Positions 53,581-61,278 of a DNA stretch of 64,000 bases are shown piece after piece (within the stretch, counting starts at the first letter, position 1; the number at the start of each line of letters is the position of its first letter). The DNA lies in assembly GCA_963977135.1 (NCBI GenBank), contig CAXBNN010000001.1, forward strand, positions 248,001-312,000. Reading direction: 5' to 3'. This stretch comes from UBA2040 sp963977135. GTDB taxonomy: Bacteria > Bacteroidota > Bacteroidia > Flavobacteriales_D > Crocinitomicaceae. Both the position numbers and the translations under genes were made by a program. The notes under the pieces were generated by a model. That model had not been told where the DNA came from. It worked only from the letters and a program-made list of their open reading frames with translations, and ran no database searches.

Positions 53581-53588
53581 GTAATTTT
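53581..53588 (+). promoter_or_regulatory. -7 element of the old yellow enzyme-OsmC operon
   Basis: TAATTTTG matches TAnnTTTG but has no good -33 TTG. That fits an activator-dependent promoter with the palindrome upstream. Confidence 0.55.
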
Positions 53589-53667
53589 GTTTAAATCAAG
53601 CTTAAGACAATGCAACACAAAAGTTGAATTGAACAGAGTAGTAACACAAAATTAAATTCAAAATTAT

Positions 53668-54762
53668 ATGAGCACAAGTCATTTACAATCACCTTACAAT
53701 AAAAATTTAAACCTTAAAAACAGAATAGTAATGGCTCCTATGACGCGAAGTAGAGCCGATAATAAGGGGAATGTTCCAACAGACGAATTACAAGGTCTAT
53801 ATTATGAACAAAGGTCATCAGCAGGTTTGATCATTACCGAAGGTTCTCAAGTTTCTAAAGATGCCGTAGGTTATATTAATACTCCAGGTATCTATTCAGA
53901 TGAGCAAGTTGAGGGTTGGAAAAAAGTAACCAAACGAGTTCACGATAAAGGAGGGAAGATCTTTATTCAGCTTTGGCATGTGGGTCGTATGTCTCATCCA
54001 GATTTTCACAATGGAGAATTGCCGTTATCGTCATCTGCTATAAATCCAAACGCTAAATCTTATACTCCAGAAGGATTTAAGGACACTGTCACGCCGAAAG
54101 AAATGACAATTGAAGAAATAAAAACGACAGTGAAAGATTTTCAGAATGCTGCTGCAAATGCAGTAAAAGCAGGTTTTGACGGTGTGGAAATTCATTCTTC
54201 AAACGGGTACTTGTTTCATCAATTCTTTAATGGAACCTCAAATACCAGAACGGATGAGTACGGTGGAAGTGTTGAAAATAAAACGCGATTCTTTTTTGAA
54301 GTTTTAGATGCTATCAAAGAAGTAATTCCAGAAGAAAAGATTGGAGCTCGTTTTAATCCATCTTTGAATGGTGTGTTCGGTATGACGATGGATGAAGATA
54401 CAATTCCAACGTTTGAATACATTATAAAAAAATTGAATGACTATAATTTAGCTTACATTCATCTTTCTGAACCGTTTACAGATGTTTCAGAAATCCCTTA
54501 TGCCGTTAGTGAAATTGCCAAGCATTTCCGTCCTTTATACAATGGGACATTAATAATAAACGCAGGTTTTGATCAAGAGAAAGGGAACAAAGTAATTGAA
54601 AATGGATATGCAGATATGGTTGCTTTTGGCAAACCTTATGTCTCAAATCCAGATTTGGTTGAACGTTTTGAAAATAACTTAAAACTAGCCGAGTGGGATG
54701 AAGATACATTTTATACGCCAGGAGCAAAAGGGTATACTGATTATCCTAGTGCAACAAAATAA
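53668..54762 (+). CDS. Alkene reductase, old yellow enzyme family
   Basis: This 364-aa FMN enzyme reduces activated C=C bonds, quinones or nitro-esters with NAD(P)H. Signatures are IVMAPMTRSRADNKGN near residue 20, FIQLWHVGRMSHPDF near 100, the substrate-binding His/Asn pair in VEIHSSNGYLFHQFFN (where relatives have HGANGYL), and the Arg in IGARFNPS. It leads a two-gene operon with osmC and follows the FNR-type operator, which points to electrophile or redox stress. Confidence 0.93.
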   Translation: MSTSHLQSPYNKNLNLKNRIVMAPMTRSRADNKGNVPTDELQGLYYEQRSSAGLIITEGSQVSKDAVGYINTPGIYSDEQVEGWKKVTKRVHDKGGKIFIQLWHVGRMSHPDFHNGELPLSSSAINPNAKSYTPEGFKDTVTPKEMTIEEIKTTVKDFQNAAANAVKAGFDGVEIHSSNGYLFHQFFNGTSNTRTDEYGGSVENKTRFFFEVLDAIKEVIPEEKIGARFNPSLNGVFGMTMDEDTIPTFEYIIKKLNDYNLAYIHLSEPFTDVSEIPYAVSEIAKHFRPLYNGTLIINAGFDQEKGNKVIENGYADMVAFGKPYVSNPDLVERFENNLKLAEWDEDTFYTPGAKGYTDYPSATK

Positions 54763-54781
54763 AAATTAAAAAAAACAAATT

Positions 54782-55207
54782 ATGAAATTTACAAGAAAAG
54801 CAAATGCTGAATGGACAGGAAGTGGTAAAGAAGGGCAAGGAAATCTTACCACAGGAAGTAAAATTCTAGATAAGACTCAATATTCTTTTCACACTCGATT
54901 TGAGGATGGAGAGAAAGGAACCAACCCTGAAGAACTAATAGGTGCTGCGCATGCTGGATGTTTTGCGATGCAGCTTAGTTTCATGCTAAACGAAGCTAAT
55001 TTTACAGCAACCTCTTTAAACGTTGACGCAACAATTACTTTTGAAGATGGAGCAATCACAAAAAGCAGTTTAAACCTTGAAGGTGAAGTGCCGAATATTG
55101 ATGCTGAACAATTTCAACAAATAGCACATAAAGCAAAAGAAGTTTGTCCAGTTTCAAAATTATTGAACACTGAAATCGAACTAAAAGTGACATTAAAAAA
55201 CGCTTAA
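54782..55207 (+). CDS. OsmC-family peroxiredoxin
   Basis: This 141-aa protein detoxifies organic hydroperoxides through two thiols. Cys60 in AAHAGCFAMQLSFML and Cys122 in KEVCPVSKLL are in place, and the N-terminal RKANAEWTGSGKEGQG is typical of OsmC. It lies 19 nt after the old yellow enzyme gene and shares its transcript. The pair resembles other Bacteroidota electrophile/peroxide defences (inference). Confidence 0.93.
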   Translation: MKFTRKANAEWTGSGKEGQGNLTTGSKILDKTQYSFHTRFEDGEKGTNPEELIGAAHAGCFAMQLSFMLNEANFTATSLNVDATITFEDGAITKSSLNLEGEVPNIDAEQFQQIAHKAKEVCPVSKLLNTEIELKVTLKNA

Positions 55208-55216
55208 TAAAAAAAA

Positions 55217-55246
55217 TTGCAGATAAAAATAATATCCCTATCTTTG
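55217..55246 (+). promoter_or_regulatory. Promoter of rpsO
   Basis: TTG (55217-55219), a 19-nt spacer and TATCTTTG (55239-55246) are followed by CACCGT. The leader to rpsO is about 55 nt. Confidence 0.75.
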
Positions 55247-55255
55247 CACCGTCAA

Positions 55256-55270
55256 ACCGCATTGTGCGGT
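55256..55270 (+). promoter_or_regulatory. Hairpin in the rpsO leader
   Basis: A perfect ACCGCA/TGCGGT stem with a TTG loop sits near the expected mRNA 5' end, 36 nt before the rpsO ATG. S15 autoregulates through leader structures in other phyla. Whether this one is an S15 site is untested. Confidence 0.45.
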
Positions 55271-55305
55271 GGTGACTACATAAAAATCATTAAATAAATA
55301 TTTGC

Positions 55306-55575
55306 ATGTATTTAGACTCAACAGAGAAAAAAGAGATTTTCGCGAAACACGGAGGAGCGGAAACAAACACGGGATCAACAGAAGCACAGGTTGCTTTGTT
55401 TTCTTACCGTATTACACACTTAACAGAGCACTTGAAGAAAAACCGTAAGGATTTCGGAACTCAAAGAGCTTTGCAATTGTTAGTAGGTAAAAGAAGAAGT
55501 TTCTTAGATTATCTTAAGAAAAAAGATATCGAAAGATACCGTGCTATTGTTAAAGAATTAGGCTTACGTCGTTAA
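55306..55575 (+). CDS. rpsO: 30S ribosomal protein S15
   Basis: This 89-aa protein of normal length has the four-helix S15 fold: STEAQVALFSYRITHLTEHLKKNRKDFGTQRALQLLVGKRRSFLDYLKKKD, including the rRNA-binding GTQ and H/D residues. It has its own promoter, leader hairpin and terminator, with pnp next, the classic rpsO-pnp order. Confidence 0.98.
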   Translation: MYLDSTEKKEIFAKHGGAETNTGSTEAQVALFSYRITHLTEHLKKNRKDFGTQRALQLLVGKRRSFLDYLKKKDIERYRAIVKELGLRR

Positions 55576-55592
55576 TCGTTATCAACATATTC

Positions 55593-55632
55593 AAAAGGGG
55601 GCATTCGGAAATATTCGGCTGCCCTTTTTTTT
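55593..55632 (+). terminator. Terminator between rpsO and pnp
   Basis: AAAAGGGGGCA pairs with TGCCCTTTT around an AT/CG loop and is followed by TTTT. It should separate the two genes or act as an attenuator for read-through into pnp. Confidence 0.75.
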
Positions 55633-55702
55633 GAAAAAAGTTCTAGTAAGTTCGAATGATTATTCGAACCGACTGGAAAAAACAAATTAGTAAATTATAT
55701 AT

Positions 55703-57841
55703 ATGAACATAGGAATAAAAAAGTCCATCATTACTGGAGGGAAAGAAATTTCCATCGAGACTGGAAAGCTTGCAAAACAAGCTGACGGTTCAGTGGTGTT
55801 ACGAATGGGCGACACAATGTTGTTGGCAACTGTAGTTGCAGCAACTGAAGCAAAAGAAGGAGTAGATTTCCTTCCATTAACTGTTGATTACCGTGAAAAG
55901 TATGCAGCAGCAGGAAGAATCCCTGGAGGGTTTTTCAGAAGAGAAGCACGTCCGTCAGAAGGAGAAATCTTGATGATGAGAATCGTGGATCGCGCAATGC
56001 GTCCATTGTTTCCAGACGATTACCACGCAGAAGTACAATTGATGGTTCAATTGTTATCGTACGATGGTATCAATCACCCAGATGCATTGATCGGTTTTGC
56101 CGCATCAAGTGCAGTTGCAGTTTCTGATATCCCGTTCAACGGACCAATGTCGGAAGTAAAAGTAGCTAGAGTAGATGGTCAATTGATTTTGAACCCAACG
56201 GTTGCAGAATTGAAATTATCTGATCTAGATATCATCGTTGCAGGTACTGCGAAAGACGTGAACATGGTAGAAGGTGAAATGAAAGAAATTTCAGAAGAGG
56301 ATATGGTGGAAGTCATCAAATTCGCTCACACTGCTATTATTGAACAATGTAAATTTCAGGAGGAATTAGCGAAGGAAATACCTACTGCTTTCCCAAAAAG
56401 AGTATACAATCACGAAACACATGACTTAGAGCTTAAAGCGAAAGTTATGGCTGAGTGTTTTGATAAATGTAAAGCTGTTGCTCGTCAAGGTAATGCTAAC
56501 AAAGCATTGCGTTCTGAGTTATTCGGAGCAGTAAAAGAAGAATTCTCTGCTCAGTTTTCTGAAGAAGAATTAGCTGAGAAAAAAGGATTCATTTCTATTT
56601 ACTTCAAAGAAGCGATGAAAAAAGCGGTTCGTGACGTAATGTTGAACGAGCAAGTTCGTTTGGACGGGCGTCAATTCAACGAAATTCGTCCTATTTGGTC
56701 AGAAGTTGATTATTTACCAATGGTTCACGGTTCTGCCGTGTTTACTCGTGGTGAAACTCAAGCATTGATGACCTTGACTTTAGGAGGTAAAATGGATGAG
56801 CAAATGATTGATGACGTTACCCATAAAGGTTACGAAAAATTCATGTTGCATTACAACTTCCCTCCATTCTCAACTGGTGAGGCGCGTCCTTTAAGAGGAA
56901 CTTCTCGTCGTGAGATTGGTCACGGTAACTTGGCAATGAGAGCATTGAAAGGAATGCTTCCTGATGATAACGCATACACAGTACGTTTGGTTTCTGAGAT
57001 TTTAGAATCTAACGGTTCTTCTTCTATGGCGACAGTTTGTTCTGGAACTATGGCATTAATGGACGGTGGTATCAAAATCAAAGCACCAGTTTCTGGAATT
57101 GCAATGGGATTGGTGACAGAAGGCGGAAAATTTGCTGTATTGTCTGATATCTTAGGTGATGAAGATCATTTAGGCGATATGGACTTTAAAGTTTGTGGAA
57201 CTTCAAAAGGAATCACAGCTTGTCAAATGGATATCAAAGTAGACGGTTTGTCTTACGAAGTTTTAACGCAAGCATTGATGCAAGCGAAAGAAGGACGTAT
57301 GCACATTTTAGGTGAAATGATGAAAACAATCTCTGAAGTTAATCCAGAGTTGAAACCACAAACACCACGTATCGAAGCGGTAACTGTACCTAACGATATG
57401 ATTGGAGCAATCATCGGACCTGGAGGAAAAATCATCCAGGGAATACAAAAAGACACAAACACAACAGTTACGATTGAAGAATTGGAAACAGGTGAAGGTC
57501 GTGTTCAAGTTATGTCAAACAATGCGGATGACATGGCAGCAGCAATGAAAATCGTTAAAGCAATCGCTTTCCCACCTGAAGTAATTGAAGGTGAAGAATA
57601 CGAAGGGAAAATTAAATCGATTCAAGCATACGGTTGTTTTGTAGAGATCCTTCCTGGAGTTGACGGTTTGATTCATATCTCTGAGTTCTCTTGGGAACGT
57701 GTTGAGAAAATGGAAGACGTTTGTAAAGAAGGTGATATGGTGAAATTCAAAGTAGTTTCTCGTGACCCTAAAACGAAGAAGTGGAAACTTTCAAGAAGAA
57801 TCTTACTTCCAAAACCAGAAAAGAAAGAAGCAGAAGCTTAA
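55703..57841 (+). CDS. pnp: Polyribonucleotide nucleotidyltransferase (PNPase)
   Basis: This 712-aa phosphorolytic 3'-5' exoribonuclease has two RNase PH domains (LAKQADGSVVLRMGDTMLLATVV near the start; GSAVFTRGETQALMTLTLGGKMDEQ near 350) joined by a helical domain. A KH domain (MIGAIIGPGGKIIQGIQ, about 568-590) and an S1 domain (GEEYEGKIKSIQAYGCFVEILPGVDGLIHISEFSW, about 630-700) complete it. All domains are present and the length is standard. Confidence 0.97.
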   Translation: MNIGIKKSIITGGKEISIETGKLAKQADGSVVLRMGDTMLLATVVAATEAKEGVDFLPLTVDYREKYAAAGRIPGGFFRREARPSEGEILMMRIVDRAMRPLFPDDYHAEVQLMVQLLSYDGINHPDALIGFAASSAVAVSDIPFNGPMSEVKVARVDGQLILNPTVAELKLSDLDIIVAGTAKDVNMVEGEMKEISEEDMVEVIKFAHTAIIEQCKFQEELAKEIPTAFPKRVYNHETHDLELKAKVMAECFDKCKAVARQGNANKALRSELFGAVKEEFSAQFSEEELAEKKGFISIYFKEAMKKAVRDVMLNEQVRLDGRQFNEIRPIWSEVDYLPMVHGSAVFTRGETQALMTLTLGGKMDEQMIDDVTHKGYEKFMLHYNFPPFSTGEARPLRGTSRREIGHGNLAMRALKGMLPDDNAYTVRLVSEILESNGSSSMATVCSGTMALMDGGIKIKAPVSGIAMGLVTEGGKFAVLSDILGDEDHLGDMDFKVCGTSKGITACQMDIKVDGLSYEVLTQALMQAKEGRMHILGEMMKTISEVNPELKPQTPRIEAVTVPNDMIGAIIGPGGKIIQGIQKDTNTTVTIEELETGEGRVQVMSNNADDMAAAMKIVKAIAFPPEVIEGEEYEGKIKSIQAYGCFVEILPGVDGLIHISEFSWERVEKMEDVCKEGDMVKFKVVSRDPKTKKWKLSRRILLPKPEKKEAEA

Positions 57842-57866
57842 GCTAAACTTCAATCAAAATATAGAA

Positions 57867-57895
57867 CGCCTGTCTGAGAAGATGGGCGTTTTTTT
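57867..57895 (+). terminator. Terminator after pnp
   Basis: CGCCTGTCT and AGATGGGCG pair with two G-T pairs around GAGA, followed by TTTTTTTGTTTT. Confidence 0.8.
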
Positions 57896-58016
57896 GTTTT
57901 GACCTCAGAGAACGCAAAGAATTTGTAGAGAGCGTGGAGGTTTTAGAGTGTAAAGTGGAGAGTTGAAAGTGAACAATGAATGGTCATAAAGTCTTGATAT
58001 CCTGAAGTCCTATGAT

Positions 58017-58922
58017 CTAATAGTAAGCAATAATACGCTCGACAATGTAAAATCTAGAATTGTTAACTATAGTAGTCTTCTTCACCCAATTACCTTTGTC
58101 ATCAAATGTATATTTATTGATTTGATGATCGTGAATTTGCCTTTTTGGGTTAATATCTAGCATAGAAACTGCGTTTCCGTTTTGGTCAAATTCAAATTTG
58201 GTGGACGTTTCTACTTTATTTTTTTCTATACCTTCCCAAAGTTCCGAAGCTAAAACTCCATTTTGATAAGCGTAATTGTTTCGCTCAATAATTCCAATGG
58301 ATTCATCAAACCACTCTGTCTTTATTAGATCGTTATTAAGATTGTAAGTGAAAGTCTTGTATTCGTTTCCGTCGGCATATTGATAAAATTCCTTAGAAAG
58401 AAAACCATTACTGTTATAGGAATTTGATTGATGGTAAATTTGACCACCTTCAAAATCATATTCCCATACATCTGAAAGTCGATTGCTAGAATCGTAAGCA
58501 TATCGATGTTTGATTTTTTTTGTCGCTGTATCACCTATTGGTGCGACCAATTCTTCAATAATATTTCCTTGATTGTCGTAATTATAGGTGTAAACGAATG
58601 AAAGATATTTTTTCTTACTTAACCTAAGATTCTGATACTCGTATTCTTCGGCATGTATGAATTCTCGATAATCATCGTAATAACTGCGTTTAAACAAGTT
58701 CCCGTTTCGGTCAAACTCCATTTTATTATCGTTCATCCATGAAATTTGTCGGTCTTTACCGATCTTAACCAAAGTGTTATTCTCCAGTTTTCCTTCAAAA
58801 CTTTCTTCCAGGACGAAGCGAGGTTTGCCTTTTAGCGGCGTTTCTCTTATTTCTTGAGCAAATATAAAAGGGCTGATTGCAATCAGTAATTGCAAGGGAA
58901 TCCAATTCAGTAATTTTGACAT
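58017..58922 (-). CDS. Exported YD-repeat-like protein
   Basis: This 301-aa protein has a signal peptide (about MSKLLNWIPLQLLIAISPFIFAQ). A series of YD-like repeats follows (NKMEFDRNGNLFKRSYYD, YTYNYDNQGNIIEEL, YAYDSSNRLSDVWEYD, FEFDQNGNAVSMLD, YTFDDKGNWVKKTTI). Such repeats form beta-sheet sheaths in Rhs/YD proteins. This one is short, with no toxin domain. Convergent with pnp. Function unknown. Confidence 0.75.
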   Translation of the reverse strand: MSKLLNWIPLQLLIAISPFIFAQEIRETPLKGKPRFVLEESFEGKLENNTLVKIGKDRQISWMNDNKMEFDRNGNLFKRSYYDDYREFIHAEEYEYQNLRLSKKKYLSFVYTYNYDNQGNIIEELVAPIGDTATKKIKHRYAYDSSNRLSDVWEYDFEGGQIYHQSNSYNSNGFLSKEFYQYADGNEYKTFTYNLNNDLIKTEWFDESIGIIERNNYAYQNGVLASELWEGIEKNKVETSTKFEFDQNGNAVSMLDINPKRQIHDHQINKYTFDDKGNWVKKTTIVNNSRFYIVERIIAYY

Positions 58923-59032
58923 TTTAGTTTGCGAGTGTAATTGAATGCTAAATTACAAAAGCCACTCCTAAATGTAAAATCTTAGGTAACATTTCTATAA
59001 ATTGAGAAACGCGAAATTCAAAAACGAATTTG

Positions 59033-59881
59033 TCAAAGTTCTATTGAATGAAGGTCTAATAGCAAAGGAACTCCCTGCTGATTGGTTTCTTTTTCCGGTA
59101 AAATCTCATTCGAATCCCAAATTCCTGTTAAAAGTGTACGAGCATATTCTTGAGGAAGTTTCGCTTCGCGCATTCTAGCGCTTGGCTCGTGTGTGTCGTA
59201 TTCAAGTGAATGATGCTGAACCATAATTCTCTCACCCTTTTCCTCTAAAGTCATAAACCAAACTCTATCAGTCCCATCATTTGCAGGCATACCAATTGCT
59301 CCTGAATTTAGCCATGCATGATTTTCATTTATTGTCGAAAATGGGATACCGCAATGACCAGCCAGTATTATGTCTACATCCATTTTCTTTAGTTGTGCTT
59401 CTTTTAATTTCCAATTTGATGAATTGAAAATATAACCAGCCGTCTCATCGTAAGTGCCGTGAACCACGCCAAATCGTCTGTCGTTGTAGTTGAATTTTAG
59501 AAAATCTGGCAATTCTTTCATCCAAATTATAGATTCTTCGCTGCAGTTTTCTTTAGCAAAAGGATACCATTGACGAGAAAAAATATCGCATCGAGAATCT
59601 CCTTCGAAATTACAGCCACAATCATCAGCTCCGGTTGCCAATTGAATCTCAACATTACCAGAAATACAATGAATTCCCCAATTTCGAATCAAATCAATAC
59701 ATTCTTGTGGCTGACTACAATAAGCAACAACATCGCCTGTGCAAATAATGTTTTGCGCTTGAAATCCTTTCACTTTGGCATATTCATACAATGCATCTAA
59801 TGCTTGAAAATTGCTATATACGCCGCCAAAAACGAGTAATTGTCCAGACAAGTTAGGCAGTTGTTTTATTTTTTTATCCAT
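59033..59881 (-). CDS. Metallophosphoesterase-like protein with altered metal-binding motifs
   Basis: This 282-aa protein has the calcineurin-like fold order, but several ligands are replaced. The usual GDxH is G19-G-V-Y22, GNHD/E is G75-N-V-E78 and GHTH is G175-H-C-G178. Asp50 (GD), Asn76, His141 and His176 remain. A cysteine-containing insert (DDCGCNFEGDSRCD, Cys88, Cys90, Cys98) follows motif III. As I recall, similar GGxYSN/CGC proteins exist in Proteobacteria, so this is a variant subfamily rather than a decayed copy. It overlaps the symporter gene by 16 nt. Confidence 0.78.
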   Translation of the reverse strand: MDKKIKQLPNLSGQLLVFGGVYSNFQALDALYEYAKVKGFQAQNIICTGDVVAYCSQPQECIDLIRNWGIHCISGNVEIQLATGADDCGCNFEGDSRCDIFSRQWYPFAKENCSEESIIWMKELPDFLKFNYNDRRFGVVHGTYDETAGYIFNSSNWKLKEAQLKKMDVDIILAGHCGIPFSTINENHAWLNSGAIGMPANDGTDRVWFMTLEEKGERIMVQHHSLEYDTHEPSARMREAKLPQEYARTLLTGIWDSNEILPEKETNQQGVPLLLDLHSIEL

Positions 59882-61221
59882 CTGTAAATTTTACTCGAGC
59901 CTAAAAATAATGTAAAACAAGCAATGGAACCAATCACATTTACCCAAAGTAAATCGTTGTATTTTCCGTCTGTCCAAAACCATGATTCAGGAAACCATTT
60001 AAAAATGAGTGCCAAACCGAAAAATATACCAGTGAAAATAGACATATAATAAGAAAAAACGGGAACCTCCTTTTTCCAAAATATGAAAATAGGCGCTAAG
60101 CCAATAACCATGGTTCCGCTTATTGTCGTGGCAGAAATTATATCTGCTCCAAAGAAAATTGGAAGGGTACCAAATATTGTGATGAAAACCATTGCCATAC
60201 GTCCTTTAGAAATGGTAATTTGTTTATCTCTCAAAATATCAACAACCCATAATTTTGAAAAACTTGTAAATGTAGAATCCAGAGTAGATGTGGCTGAGGT
60301 AATCATGATAAAATTCATAATGAGCATCATTGGTATACCTAAAGTTCTGCCAACTGACATAACGGGATCGCCATCAAGATTGTAGATTCTTCCGTAAACT
60401 CCTACTAAGCTGAAAAGTAGAATACAAACAAAACCGATTAAACCAGCCCATAGAAAACTTTTTAAGGTTGTTTTTGCATCAGACACAAAACCACGGTCAG
60501 TCATTACTGGGTCGTGAAATGGGTAAGAGAATATTTGCAATAAAGCGACAAGCATTAGATTTACTCCTTGTGAAAATGTAAACTCACCAGTGAAGGCAAC
60601 CTCACCCGTTTTTCCAGCAAGACCTGGAGAAAGAAATCCTACAATGACGATAAGCAAAATTCCGAACAATAACATTTGGATTAAGTCGGTTAATAAAGAG
60701 GAACGAAGGCCTCCCTTAATAACATAAGCCAAGGTAAGTGCAGTGAAAACAACAATTGCTATGTTGTAGGAGAAGGAATTGCTTTCACCGAAAAAAATTC
60801 CAACTACCATCGTGTTCGACCAAACTTCGTTGAACAAGCGAAAAGCAATTAGAAGAGAAAACAATCGAACGGCATTACTTCCAAATTTGCTTCGAATGAA
60901 AATATGAATAGATGTCCAATTTCCTTTCGTTCGCATTTTATATATTACAATACCAGCAACAAGGAAAGAGAGGTAATAACAAGCGTATGCCAATCCACCA
61001 ACCAAGCCAAAGTCTTTACCTAAAGAAGCTGAAACGGCTATTGATTTAGCAAAGATCCATGAAATAACTAAGCTGCTCGTTAGAATTGCAAATTTTGGTT
61101 GCTCTCCATTTCTCTTTGTAGCTTTGAAAAAATCATCTGTAGATTTAGCCCATGGTGATACTAAATACATCACCAAACTGGAGAAAATTACGAGAAGCCA
61201 TTGCCAATTAATTACCGTCAT
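59866..61221 (-). CDS. Sodium:solute symporter family protein
   Basis: This 451-aa protein has about 12-13 membrane helices and the LeuT-fold layout of the SSS family (ILTSSLVISWIFAKSIAVSASLGKDFGLVGGLAYACYY; VIKGGLRSSLLTDLIQMLLF; ITSATSTLDSTFTSFSKLWVVD, the Na2-site helix with Ser/Thr). ATG 61221 is chosen over a TTG seven codons upstream. It lies 58 nt after the SusD-like gene and overlaps the phosphoesterase gene. The substrate is unknown; the SusCD neighbours suggest uptake of a small product released from a TonB-imported ligand. Confidence 0.88.
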   Translation of the reverse strand: MTVINWQWLLVIFSSLVMYLVSPWAKSTDDFFKATKRNGEQPKFAILTSSLVISWIFAKSIAVSASLGKDFGLVGGLAYACYYLSFLVAGIVIYKMRTKGNWTSIHIFIRSKFGSNAVRLFSLLIAFRLFNEVWSNTMVVGIFFGESNSFSYNIAIVVFTALTLAYVIKGGLRSSLLTDLIQMLLFGILLIVIVGFLSPGLAGKTGEVAFTGEFTFSQGVNLMLVALLQIFSYPFHDPVMTDRGFVSDAKTTLKSFLWAGLIGFVCILLFSLVGVYGRIYNLDGDPVMSVGRTLGIPMMLIMNFIMITSATSTLDSTFTSFSKLWVVDILRDKQITISKGRMAMVFITIFGTLPIFFGADIISATTISGTMVIGLAPIFIFWKKEVPVFSYYMSIFTGIFFGLALIFKWFPESWFWTDGKYNDLLWVNVIGSIACFTLFLGSSKIYRWIKK

Positions 61222-61278
61222 TTCTTTTGAAAAGAAGCGCAAGATACATTACTTACGCTTCGACTATTTTAAATTGTT

